This document shows positions 6,837 through 13,400 of a stretch of DNA of 13,956 bases, one piece after another (positions within the stretch are counted from its first letter, which is position 1; each line of letters opens with the position of its first letter). Below the pieces are notes generated by a model that was not told the origin of the DNA, did not search any database, and worked only from the letters and a program-made list of their open reading frames with translations. This DNA comes from Symbiobacteriaceae bacterium (GTDB taxonomy: Bacteria; Bacillota_E; Symbiobacteriia; Symbiobacteriales; Symbiobacteriaceae). A program made the position numbers and the translations under genes. The stretch covers positions 1 to 13,956 of the forward strand of contig DAHVXO010000064.1 of NCBI GenBank assembly GCA_027356675.1. The letters run 5' to 3'.

Positions 6837-7154
6837 ATGTTACGCCATGTATCCGCCCGCTCTGCGAAGCGGGTCTTTTCCATTCGCTGGGGCACCATGG
6901 ACCGCGATATCGTGGTCTGCGCCGACAGCGATGGCATCCTCCGGCAGGCGCCGGAGCGAGGCCAGCCACTGGAATCCGGCATCCCCATCGACCAGGCGAA
7001 TCCCGAAGCGGCGGATCGCCTGGTTTCGCTTTATGCCGCTCAGATCATCGACGAGCGACCGAAGCCCGTGGCTGAAGCGGACGAGGAACCAGTTCCGGTG
7101 TCCGTGACCCCGCCAGCAACCAGAGTCAAATCTGCGAAGGGGAGTGATGCGTAA
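6837..7154 (+). CDS. Small phage protein of unknown function before the major tail gene
   Basis: This is a 105-residue protein. ATG 6837 follows a G7 SD (6823-6829) by 7 bases. An in-frame GTG at 6810 would overlap the upstream gene and bypass this SD, so it was not used. The N-terminal part has a beta-like Arg-Val-Phe-Ser-Ile-Arg-Trp-Gly-Thr-Met-Asp segment, followed by a helix with Ala-Asp-Arg-Leu-Val-Ser-Leu-Tyr-Ala-Ala. The last 35 residues are Pro/Glu/Ala-rich and probably disordered. The overall plan, a small domain with a disordered acidic then basic tail, recalls the 87-residue protein at 4373-4636, though I see no clear sequence match. The stop overlaps the next gene's ATG by one base, indicating coupling with the major tail protein. 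The function is not recognised. Confidence 0.7.
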   Translation: MLRHVSARSAKRVFSIRWGTMDRDIVVCADSDGILRQAPERGQPLESGIPIDQANPEAADRLVSLYAAQIIDERPKPVAEADEEPVPVSVTPPATRVKSAKGSDA

Positions 7155-7720
7155 TGGCAGCCGTTACCAAGAATGTTGACCTGTACGAATTGAAGGACGC
7201 CAAGGTCTATGCCCTCACGGCCGATGGCGCCGCATTGACCTATGGCACCGGTCAGGACATCCCGGGAATCATGTCTCTGGCCGTCTCGGCTGGGGACACC
7301 CGGCAGATCAAGCTGGTGGGCGACAACAAGATCCGCCGGATCGCCGGGCGCATCCTGTCGATCAAGATCCGGGCCACCCACAGCGCTGCCTCGTTCGACG
7401 TGTTCGCCACGTTGACGGGTGGTACAGCGGCCGCGGCTGGCACCACGCCGACCACTACGTCATCCTTTACCCAGAAGGGCGCCGACCAGTATGGGTATAT
7501 CAAAATCGCCGGTCTGATCGCCAACGCCAAGGATATCGGCACGGAGAACGGTGCCAATGCCATCTTGACGGTTTACAAGGCCAAACTCACTGCCCAGCCC
7601 GGGTTCACCTCTGACGAGAAGGGCATGGAATGGTCATGGGAAGCCGAGGCCATTCCGACCGAGTTCGACGACAAGATCTGGGACATCACCGTCGACGAGA
7701 CTGCGGCGACCTTGCCGTAG
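7154..7720 (+). CDS. Major tail (tube) protein
   Basis: This 188-residue protein is the probable subunit of the tail tube. ATG 7154 overlaps the preceding TAA by one base, and SD AAGGGGAGTG lies just upstream. The sequence is beta-rich with Ala/Gly/Thr repeats: an N-terminal Lys-x-Ala-Lys-Val-Tyr-Ala-Leu strand, a Leu-Val-Gly-Asp-Asn-Lys-Ile-Arg-Arg turn (about 54-62), a Phe-Ala-Thr-Leu-Thr-Gly-Gly segment (about 84-90) and a Tyr-Gly-Tyr-Ile-Lys-Ile-Ala-Gly-Leu strand (about 112-120). These are familiar in siphovirus tube proteins, where a tube domain stacks hexameric rings. It is the last structural gene before terminator hairpins and an accessory block, which fits strong expression with a defined transcript end. 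Identity rests on pattern plus synteny. Confidence 0.82.
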   Translation: MAAVTKNVDLYELKDAKVYALTADGAALTYGTGQDIPGIMSLAVSAGDTRQIKLVGDNKIRRIAGRILSIKIRATHSAASFDVFATLTGGTAAAAGTTPTTTSSFTQKGADQYGYIKIAGLIANAKDIGTENGANAILTVYKAKLTAQPGFTSDEKGMEWSWEAEAIPTEFDDKIWDITVDETAATLP

Positions 7721-7737
7721 TTGTAAACGCATGCAAA

Positions 7738-7771
7738 GCCCCCGGACACTGGCCCGGGGGCCGATACTTTT
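7738..7771 (+). terminator. Terminator-like hairpin after the major tail protein
   Basis: A perfect 8-bp GC stem GCCCCCGG/CCGGGGGC (7738-7745 and 7754-7761) has an 8-base loop and is followed by CGATACTTTT. The T-run begins 7 bases after the stem, so it is less classical than the capsid terminator but stable. Confidence 0.65.
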
Positions 7772-7772
7772 A

Positions 7773-7840
7773 CGCCAGCTAGGGTAGGCCACCCGAAGGC
7801 TGCTGCCGCATTCCCCGGCAGCCGTGCTGGCGCCTTTTAT
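7773..7840 (+). terminator. Second, compound terminator-like structure ahead of the antirepressor
   Basis: An inner perfect stem GCTGCCG/CGGCAGC (7802-7808 and 7816-7822) is enclosed by an outer stem CGCCAGC/GCTGGCG (7773-7779 and 7826-7832), followed by CCTTTTAT. The tail GCCTTTTAT is identical to that of the capsid terminator (3918-3926). Two hairpins in tandem separate the tail-tube module from the antirepressor. Confidence 0.6.
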
Positions 7841-7882
7841 TACATGTGGGATGCGGCAGACGAAAGAAAGGGGAACGCGAAC

Positions 7883-8671
7883 GTGGCTGACATTCGGAGT
7901 TTGAAGCTGGTCCGTTACGATGAGGTTCCGTTTCGTGGTGGCGTGATTCCGTCGATCCTGGGTGAGCGCAATGGAAGGCAGATTATCGCGGTGCACATCA
8001 AGGCTACCTGCGAAAGATTGGGCATCGATTATCCGACGCAGTACAGCAAGATCAAAGACCATCCGGTATGGAGCAAAGGGATTGGTCTCAGCCCAATCCC
8101 TTCAGTAGGCGGTTCTCAGAACACCACTGTACTTGAACTCCGGTATTGGCTGCTGTGGCTCGCGAACATCGATCCGCGCCGGGTAAACCCCGAATTGGTA
8201 AACACACTGATCTCCTATCAGGAGGAGGCAGCGGAGGTACTTGAGGCCCACTTCCTCGGGAAAGGCAACATGATCAACGAAGCTGCACTTTTTCAGGCCA
8301 TGATGCCAGCGATCACAGCACTTGCACAACAGATTGCCCTCGCGGCAATTGACGGGATCAGTCAGGCGCAGGCTGCAATGGCCGCAGAGGTCGCCAAGAC
8401 GAGAGGCCGACTCGGGACTCTGGAACGGACTGCCAAACACCTTGGCCGCCGTCCGTTGCAGATTGCTTTCCCGATGGATGAGACCGATGAACTAGTTCCT
8501 ACACAGATGATTCTCCTCCGTGACCAGCGGGCGGCGCGTGGCTGGACCCAGGCCCAGGCTGCCGTCTTCCTGGGGATCTCCCGGTCCTACTACAGTCAAG
8601 TCGAAGAAGGTCTGGTCGAAGCACCCGGCTGGTTGAAGCGCCGGATCGCAGCCCTGTTTGGGGGCCGCTAA
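7883..8671 (+). CDS. P22-type phage antirepressor with C-terminal XRE helix-turn-helix
   Basis: This is a 262-residue protein. GTG 7883 is chosen because SD AAAGGGG (7867-7873) lies 9 bases ahead; an ATG at 7844 would have no SD and touch the terminator structure. Residues about 5-125 match the P22 antirepressor N-terminal domain (P22_AR_N): an Ile-x-Val-His-Ile-Lys-Ala-Thr-Cys-Glu-Arg-Leu-Gly-Ile-Asp core, a Gln-Tyr-Ser-Lys-Ile motif, Leu-Leu-Trp-Leu-Ala-Asn-Ile-Asp-Pro-Arg-Arg-Val, and Tyr-Gln-Glu-Glu-Ala. Proteins with this domain inactivate phage repressors or act as regulators. An Ala-rich, probably coiled, linker (about 130-190) leads to a Cro/CI-type helix-turn-helix (about 208-245, with Arg-Gly-Trp-Thr-Gln-Ala-Gln-Ala-Ala and Ile-Ser-Arg-Ser-Tyr-Tyr-Ser-Gln-Val-Glu). 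It lies among tail genes, an unusual site, flanked by hairpins. It may regulate the neighbouring small genes; that is inference. Confidence 0.85.
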   Translation: MADIRSLKLVRYDEVPFRGGVIPSILGERNGRQIIAVHIKATCERLGIDYPTQYSKIKDHPVWSKGIGLSPIPSVGGSQNTTVLELRYWLLWLANIDPRRVNPELVNTLISYQEEAAEVLEAHFLGKGNMINEAALFQAMMPAITALAQQIALAAIDGISQAQAAMAAEVAKTRGRLGTLERTAKHLGRRPLQIAFPMDETDELVPTQMILLRDQRAARGWTQAQAAVFLGISRSYYSQVEEGLVEAPGWLKRRIAALFGGR

Positions 8672-8693
8672 AGCATAGCGACAGATCTGAAAC

Positions 8694-8716
8694 GGGCGCC
8701 CTGCTGCAGGGCGCCC
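8694..8716. terminator. Perfect 10-bp hairpin between convergent genes, probable bidirectional terminator
   Basis: GGGCGCCCTG (8694-8703) and CAGGGCGCCC (8707-8716) form a perfect stem around CTG. It lies between the end of the plus-strand antirepressor (8671) and the end of the minus-strand membrane gene (8735). A short GTTT follows only in the minus direction, so termination strength is uncertain. Confidence 0.6.
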
Positions 8717-8734
8717 GCTCGTCGCGCAGCGATC

Positions 8735-9049
8735 TCATGCATGGCCGTCGCGGTCCTCCTCCTCGCTAGCTGCGACCTCGGTAGCCGCGTTTGGGATGCC
8801 AGCGGCTAGCCCCCGAAGCAACTCCGTCTGTTCCTTGAGACTCTCGGCCGTTGATTCTGCCGCTTCGGCTGTTCTACGCCAGATACTGGACAGTTCGGCC
8901 CCGATAAACATCTGGATAGCCAGGCCGACCAGGATCAGGGCGAACATCGTATCTGAACCCGTACGAGAGTAGCTATTCGGATTGTAAACAACGATAGCCC
9001 CGAGCACTGCAGCAACACCAGCGACTGCAAACGCGACGGTTGAAAACAC
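8735..9049 (-). CDS. Small two-helix membrane protein with cytoplasmic coiled tail, unknown function
   Basis: This is a 104-residue protein starting at GTG 9049. The start is set by a perfect copy of the phage SD AAAGGGGGT (9066-9058) 8 bases ahead; upstream in-frame codons to 9187 lack an SD. Residues 2-22 and 35-54 are hydrophobic helices separated by a 12-residue polar loop (Asn-Pro-Asn-Ser...). Trp-Arg-Arg at 57-59 suggests both ends face the cytoplasm. The remaining 45 residues are Glu/Ala-rich and helical, ending in an acidic segment. It is transcribed against the tail operon and diverges from the next gene with only 48 bases between starts. No family is recognised. Size, topology and placement resemble phage morons such as superinfection-exclusion or holin-like proteins, but nothing specific supports either. 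Confidence 0.7.
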   Translation of the reverse strand: MFSTVAFAVAGVAAVLGAIVVYNPNSYSRTGSDTMFALILVGLAIQMFIGAELSSIWRRTAEAAESTAESLKEQTELLRGLAAGIPNAATEVAASEEEDRDGHA

Positions 9050-9097
9050 AACTGGTAACCCCCTTTGTCCCTCAATCAGCACGGAGGAGATGCGTCC

Positions 9098-9499
9098 GTG
9101 GAAAAGGCTAAGTTGAAGCGCCAAATGGAGGACTCCTGGAACGAAGCGGTTGGATACCTGGAGAAGGCGGCAGCGGCGCTCACTCAAATTAAGACCAAAC
9201 CCGCATGGGTCTCCAACGAATGCCGGCGCCGGGCGACTGAGATCAAGTTCGTGGCCGATCGCTTCAAGCGGGCCACCCTTGGGTTATCCGAGGAGCGGGG
9301 CGCCTATGCCTACGGCTTCGAGGAGTCAATCCGCATCCTGTCCAGCGCTATCGGTATGGTAGCCAGCGGCGTGCAGGCGAAAGACCGCCATGCCCTACAA
9401 TTGGCCGACCAAGCAAAGAACCACGCCCAAACCTTGGCGACTGCGGCTATCAGGTCACTGATGACGGAAGATCAGCCGGTGATCCGGGAGATGGCATAG
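9098..9499 (+). CDS. Small helical cytoplasmic protein, unknown function
   Basis: This is a 133-residue protein starting at GTG 9098, with GGAGGAG (9083-9089) 8 bases upstream; a TTG at 9065 in frame has no SD. The protein is almost entirely helical by composition (Ala, Glu, Lys, Arg, Gln), with a first helix Lys-Arg-Gln-Met-Glu-Asp-Ser-Trp-Asn-Glu-Ala, a middle Glu-Cys-Arg-Arg-Arg-Ala-Thr, a Gly-Ala-Tyr-Ala-Tyr-Gly-Phe-Glu-Glu break (about 68-76), and a C-terminal helix. It has no membrane segment or signal peptide. Its start diverges from one small membrane gene, and its last 28 bases overlap the convergent end of another. No known family is recognised. It could be a soluble partner of the flanking membrane proteins; that is only a contextual guess. 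Confidence 0.7.
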   Translation: MEKAKLKRQMEDSWNEAVGYLEKAAAALTQIKTKPAWVSNECRRRATEIKFVADRFKRATLGLSEERGAYAYGFEESIRILSSAIGMVASGVQAKDRHALQLADQAKNHAQTLATAAIRSLMTEDQPVIREMA

Positions 9500-9720
9500 A
9501 AGATGAGAATCATCACTACGGTCGCACCACCAAGAGCTATTATCTGCTGCTGCTTCTGCTCCAATTCCTTCTTGGCAGCCTGTGCTGTCACATAGTCGCC
9601 CCGATCGAGCGCTTCTTGACGAGCCTTTGCTACCGGAGAATCGCTGGTCACAGCGACGGCGATTCCTTGCATCACAGCGAACACCAACAACAACGCGCCG
9701 ATACCCATAATGATCAACAC
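9472..9720 (-). CDS. Small membrane protein with two end helices and a charged middle, unknown function
   Basis: This is a protein of about 82 residues. The start is uncertain: GTG 9720, TTG 9717 and ATG 9708 are all in frame behind the G-rich SD AAGGGCGGGGG; longer in-frame options lack an SD. Residues about 3-24 (Ile/Leu/Val/Ala/Gly) and 60-77 are hydrophobic helices. Between them is a 35-residue hydrophilic helix, Lys/Glu/Gln-rich with an Ala-Leu-Asp-Arg-Gly-Asp-Tyr-x-x-Ala motif. The C-terminus Ser-Arg-Ile-Thr-Gly lies just past the second helix. The size is holin-like, but the long polar middle is not typical. It converges on, and overlaps by 28 bases, the plus-strand gene ending at 9499, and is transcribed against the tail operon. 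The function is not recognised. Confidence 0.65.
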   Translation of the reverse strand: MLIIMGIGALLLVFAVMQGIAVAVTSDSPVAKARQEALDRGDYVTAQAAKKELEQKQQQIIALGGATVVMILIFYAISRITG

Positions 9721-9753
9721 ACAACCCCCGCCCTTCACAAGTATGTGGATTTC

Positions 9754-9759
9754 AGCATA
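9754..9759 (-). promoter_or_regulatory. Possible extended -10 element for the minus-strand small membrane gene
   Basis: Read on the minus strand this is TATGCT preceded by TGC, giving TGnTATGCT, close to the extended -10 consensus, in an AT-richer patch (9750-9780) of otherwise GC-rich DNA. The predicted transcript start would be about 25-30 bases ahead of the gene's start codon. The matching -35 is poor, so this is tentative. Confidence 0.25.
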
Positions 9760-9779
9760 GCACAAATTACCTGCCATAA

Positions 9780-9801
9780 AGAGCGAATGCCCGTTCGCTC
9801 T
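9780..9801. repeat. Inverted repeat before the tail assembly chaperone
   Basis: AGAGCGAA (9780-9787) and TTCGCTCT (9794-9801) form a perfect 8-bp stem with a 6-base loop. On the plus strand it is followed by ATTCC and on the minus strand by TTATGG, so it is at best a weak terminator. It sits between the minus-strand membrane gene and the chaperone gene and may insulate the two directions or mark the right end of the island. Confidence 0.45.
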
Positions 9802-9833
9802 ATTCCGGGTCCACTTAATCTGGAGGTGATATC

Positions 9834-10271
9834 GTGTCTGATACCATCGGTGCACTGTTTCCGCAGGATGTGCGGCTATCTCTAGACACCGAACGGACGC
9901 TTAGGCTCAATCTGCAAGGGTTCAGATATCTGGAAGCGCGCTACGGTTCGACCGGCGCTATTCTGGCTGTTCTAGATGCACTGGAGGGTGGAAAGGGACG
10001 GCTCTATACGGACCTGCCGCATTACATCTACGCCTGTCTCCTAGACCGCAATGGTACGAGTCCCCTATCACTCAATCAACTCGACGACCTGATCGAGGCG
10101 GGTGCTGATATGGCGGCCTGGCGGGATGCCGCGAGTCAGGCGGTGGGCAATTTTTTCCTCCCCCGGATCACGGCCGTAAATCCAAGTCCGGCCAGCCGTG
10201 GTCCTGGCACTGGGCCGACTGGTTCGTCTGCGGGGTCTGTGGAAAGTCCCGAGAAGAGTTCTGGGATGTGA
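9834..10271 (+). CDS. Tail assembly chaperone, short form (lambda gpG-like)
   Basis: This is a 145-residue protein starting at GTG 9834, with strong SD TGGAGGTGAT 5 bases upstream. In siphoviruses the gene just before the tape measure makes a chaperone that coats the tape measure during tail assembly. The N-terminal strand region (Leu-Ser-Leu-Asp-Thr-Glu-Arg-Thr-Leu-Arg-Leu) and Tyr-Leu-Glu-Ala-Arg-Tyr-Gly-Ser (about 32-39) match the common 'LE...G' pattern of gpG-type chaperones. A helical region follows, with a Leu-Asp-Asp-Leu-Ile-Glu-Ala-Gly segment. A slippery heptamer at 10151-10157 lies inside the gene. The 0-frame residues after it (Pro/Gly/Ser-rich) look like a simple tail, as expected for the non-shifted product. 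Identity rests on synteny, sequence pattern and the frameshift signal together. Confidence 0.85.
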   Translation: MSDTIGALFPQDVRLSLDTERTLRLNLQGFRYLEARYGSTGAILAVLDALEGGKGRLYTDLPHYIYACLLDRNGTSPLSLNQLDDLIEAGADMAAWRDAASQAVGNFFLPRITAVNPSPASRGPGTGPTGSSAGSVESPEKSSGM

Positions 10272-10429
10272 GCCTGCGCGAGATTGATTCTTGGTCGAGG
10301 GGCCGAGCAATTGACATGGGTGTCGACGAGGCCGGAACCGGCAGTTCGCCCGGCTCACCATTATCCGGGCGCCCTATCTCACCGGCAGACTTCATTGATG
10401 GCAAATTCCGGCCAACACAGGGGGGATAG
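9834..10429 (+). CDS. Tail assembly chaperone, long form by -1 ribosomal frameshift (gpGT-like)
   Basis: Predicted join of 9834-10157 with 10157-10429, giving 198 residues. After slipping on T TTT TTC (10151-10157) ribosomes would enter the -1 frame, which stays open for 90 codons to TAG at 10427-10429, four bases before the tape measure ATG. The new segment is Trp-rich, with a Trp-Ser-Trp-His-Trp-Ala-Asp-Trp run and then Gly-Lys-Ser-Arg-Glu-Glu-Phe-Trp-Asp-Val-Ser-Leu-Arg-Glu. This matches the 'lG.s.eeFw.lt.rE' pattern of T-domains of phage tail chaperones. The segment has no start codon with an SD of its own. In lambda the long form binds the tape measure and the short form binds along it, at a fixed ratio. 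A Cys-x-x-Cys in the T part (VCGVC) is unusual. Confidence 0.85.
10151..10157 (+). promoter_or_regulatory. -1 programmed frameshift site T TTT TTC
   Basis: A canonical X XXY YYZ heptamer in correct phase with the short-form reading frame (codons AAT TTT TTC at 10149-10157). Downstream, CACGGC (10169-10174) can pair with GCCGTG (10195-10200), or GGCCG (10172-10176) with CGGCC (10189-10193); either could stimulate slipping. Confidence 0.85.
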
Positions 10430-10432
10430 TTG

Positions 10433-13400
10433 ATGGCCGATGAGGACGTTCGGGTACGAATAGAGGCCGAAGATGCAACCGCCAAAGGCACACAGAGCGC
10501 AACCTCCAACATCAAGGGAATCGCCAAGGACACCGAGGCGGCCCTTGATTCATTTCAAAACCGGCTCAAGGCCATCGCCACTGAACGGGACCGAGCTTTT
10601 GCCGGTATGGGAAACCAGTTTGCCGACCTAAAGAAAAAACTGGCCACAGCGTCAGTGACCGGCGATGTAGTTGGCGCTTCGCAACTGCAACAGCAGTTGA
10701 TTGGCATGGCCAGACCAATCGTGCAAGCGCAACGCGATGCCCTGGCTGAAATGGCCAAGGATCGAACTCTGACCGATGAGCAGTACATTGAGGTTAAACG
10801 GCATCAATATCAGGTGGAGGAACAATTGCGGGCGACCGACGTAGCCGCCCATCGTGCTGCCGAGGAGCAGAAACTGGCTGAGACTCGCAGGACAGAGGCT
10901 GCCAAGACCGAGGTGGCCAAACAACAGGCAGAAGCCCGGCGGGAGTTTGAAAAGAACCTTCAGGCGACCGCGCAGACCGTACAGACGGGTGGCCTGGTCG
11001 CTGGCATCGCGCTGGCGGGGGTTGTGAAGGTTGCCAAGGATAGCACCGCTGCGTTCGGCGAACTGCAGCGCGCAACCCAAGGCTTGCAGTCCATGTCCAT
11101 TGCATATGGGCAAAGCGCAACTCAGGCCCAGGCGGCCGCCAAGTCTTTGACCGCAGACGGCATTCTGCCCCTGAATAGCGCAGTGGCCGGACTACGCGAT
11201 CTGATCACTGCTGGCCTGAACATCGACCAGGCATCCCAATTGATGGCAGTATTCAAAGACCGGGCGGCTCTGGGCAGGGCGGAAACAGTTTCATTCGATC
11301 GGGCTGTAGAGAACCTGGCACAATCCTTCAAGACCGAGCAGAGTAGGCTTGGGGACCTTGCGGGCATGACCGAGAACTACAGCATGATCCTCGAGACTGG
11401 CGCCAAGCAATTGGGCAAGAACGTCGATTCCCTGACACAGGCGGAACGGGCTCAGGCCAAATATCTGGGCATCATGGCGCTATCTCAGGGTTATATCGGC
11501 GGTGCCGCCCAGATGACCGACACCCTGACGGCGGCCCAAGCCAAGCTGACTACCTCTACCATGCTCGCCAAGGCGGCACTCGGAGAGGCCCTATTGCCTG
11601 TAACGATGCAGTGGGGAAATGCTCTCACAGGCACCGTGAATCACATCAAGGAATGGATTGCGGTGAATGAGGAGGCGGCACGGTCGACGGTGATGGTGAC
11701 CGGGGGAGCCCTCACCACCATGACCGTAGTCGGAGGTCTCGCTGGCGCTGTGAGATTGTTAGCGATGGGACTAGGCGGCGGCTGGATAGGCATGGTGATT
11801 CTCGGGGTTGTTGCCCTGGGCGGCGCTTTGGCTGGTCTGAAACTCAGCGAGTCGGCCGCTGCAGACGCCGCAAACACCCATAACAAGAAAATCTCCGACT
11901 TGAAAGACCAATACGATCGCCTGCAGACCACCCTCTCATTAGCTACCAAAGACTCGGACGAATATAAGGACGCTCAGTTCCGCATCTACGAACTGCAGCA
12001 GCAGATCGGCGAGGAACTGCCAACCGTTGTCACCGAGTGGGGAAATCATGGCGAGGCCCTACGGATTAACAAGGACCGCTTCGACTCGTTGGCCGATTCA
12101 GCCCGCAAGGCCTGGCAGGCCATCACGAACGGCGGCAAGGTTGGCGACAGCTCAATCGCTGGGCTCTCCTTGCAGATTGCCGAGAAACTGCGGGAGCGCG
12201 AGGACTTGCAAACGCAGTTCATCGCCCTTTCCAATGCTAGGGACACCAAGGATATCGCCACCATGAATGCCATGGGGACCGGCCCTGGCGGAGTGGATGC
12301 CTTAATCGCCGCTAGACAGCAACGCATCGAACGCCTGGATGGCGAAATAGCGACCATGAACGCCAACCTCAGCAAACTCAGTGCGGAAGGGTCTCCGGAT
12401 TTTATCGCCCGCCATTATGGAGACAAGCCTACCGTTCCGCCTACTGCCCCGCCAAAGAACGACCCGACCGCCGGAATCGGTGACGGCAAGATGTCCGAAG
12501 CCCTGAAAGCCGAAATGGAGACCCTCCAGGACCTTCAGGCCGCTGACAAGTCCCCGGAGAACCTCAAGAAGACCCTCTCCAAGGTCAAGCAAATCCTGCG
12601 TGATCATTTCGGCGAACTGAAGAAGCTCGAGAAGGACCGCGATCTGATCCGCCTGTCCGAAATCACCCTGCCCAAGGAAATCACCCAGGCGGAGTATACC
12701 GAGGCCATGCGGGCCTTGCAGACCGATGAGCAGATGGCCTCTGCCAAGGGCGCTCCCCTGTCGAACGAGGTTATCAAGGCCCGCCTGGAGTCCATCAAAG
12801 CCCAATTCGCCGACTACCTGAAGACCAACCCCGACGCCGCGGCTTCGATTGATGTGCGCCTGGCCGGCATCGACCCGACGATCATCAAGGAGAAGGTTCA
12901 AGGGGCCCTTGATGCCATCGAAGGCAAGAAGAAACTGTTCGGCAAGGGGTATTCCCCGGAGCAGGAGCGTACCGATCTGGCGGCTGTCATTCCCATCGCC
13001 TACGCGCTCCCTGGCAAGGAGTCCACCAAAGAGGTAGACACCCTGCTGGACCGGATCCGCAAGTTGGATGAAGGCATTCAGGCCGCCCGGTTCGAGGCGA
13101 AGTTCAAAGGCATCGGCAAGGCCATCGAAGCGGCCCAGGCCCAAATGGCGCCCCTGCTTGCCGACCTCGAAAAGCAGTTGATCACCGAGGAGGCCAAGGG
13201 CGACAAGGCCGATCCCAGGCGGGTCAAGGCCCTGAAGGAGCAGATGCTTAACGCAGTCAAGCCAGCCCTGGAGGCACAGCGGGATGCCCTGCAAGCGCTC
13301 CTCAAGGACGACAAGCTGACCATAGACCAGCGCGCCGAGGTCCAACGGGACCTGAACCAGGTCAACCAGCAACTGTACGCCAAAGATGTAGACGCCCACC

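Noticed and set aside
6810..7154. Upstream GTG start at 6810 for the small gene before the major tail protein
   Set aside because: It would overlap the previous gene and ignore the G7 ribosome site, which sits 7 bases before ATG 6837.
7844..7882. ATG 7844 as start of the antirepressor
   Set aside because: There is no SD and it abuts the T-run of a hairpin; GTG 7883 has a good AAAGGGG site, and the domain begins after it.
7721..9833. Attachment sites, insertion sequence ends or a CRISPR array around the accessory island
   Set aside because: I found no direct repeats at the borders, no transposase or integrase gene, and no spaced repeats.
9721..9855. N-terminal extension of the minus-strand small membrane gene back to an ATG at 9855
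   Set aside because: The extension would overlap the chaperone start and SD on the other strand and has no SD of its own; the hydrophobic protein begins right after the G-rich site.
10262..10429. Possible separate small gene between the chaperone and the tape measure
   Set aside because: The frame is the -1 continuation of the chaperone, lacks an SD-backed start, and is better explained by frameshifting.
12302..13399. Minus-strand open frame of 365 codons within the tape measure gene
   Set aside because: Its Leu/Gly/Val/Gln-rich translation is what the reverse strand of a Lys/Glu/Ala/Asp coiled coil gives. It has no SD or domain, and the plus-strand tape measure is secure.
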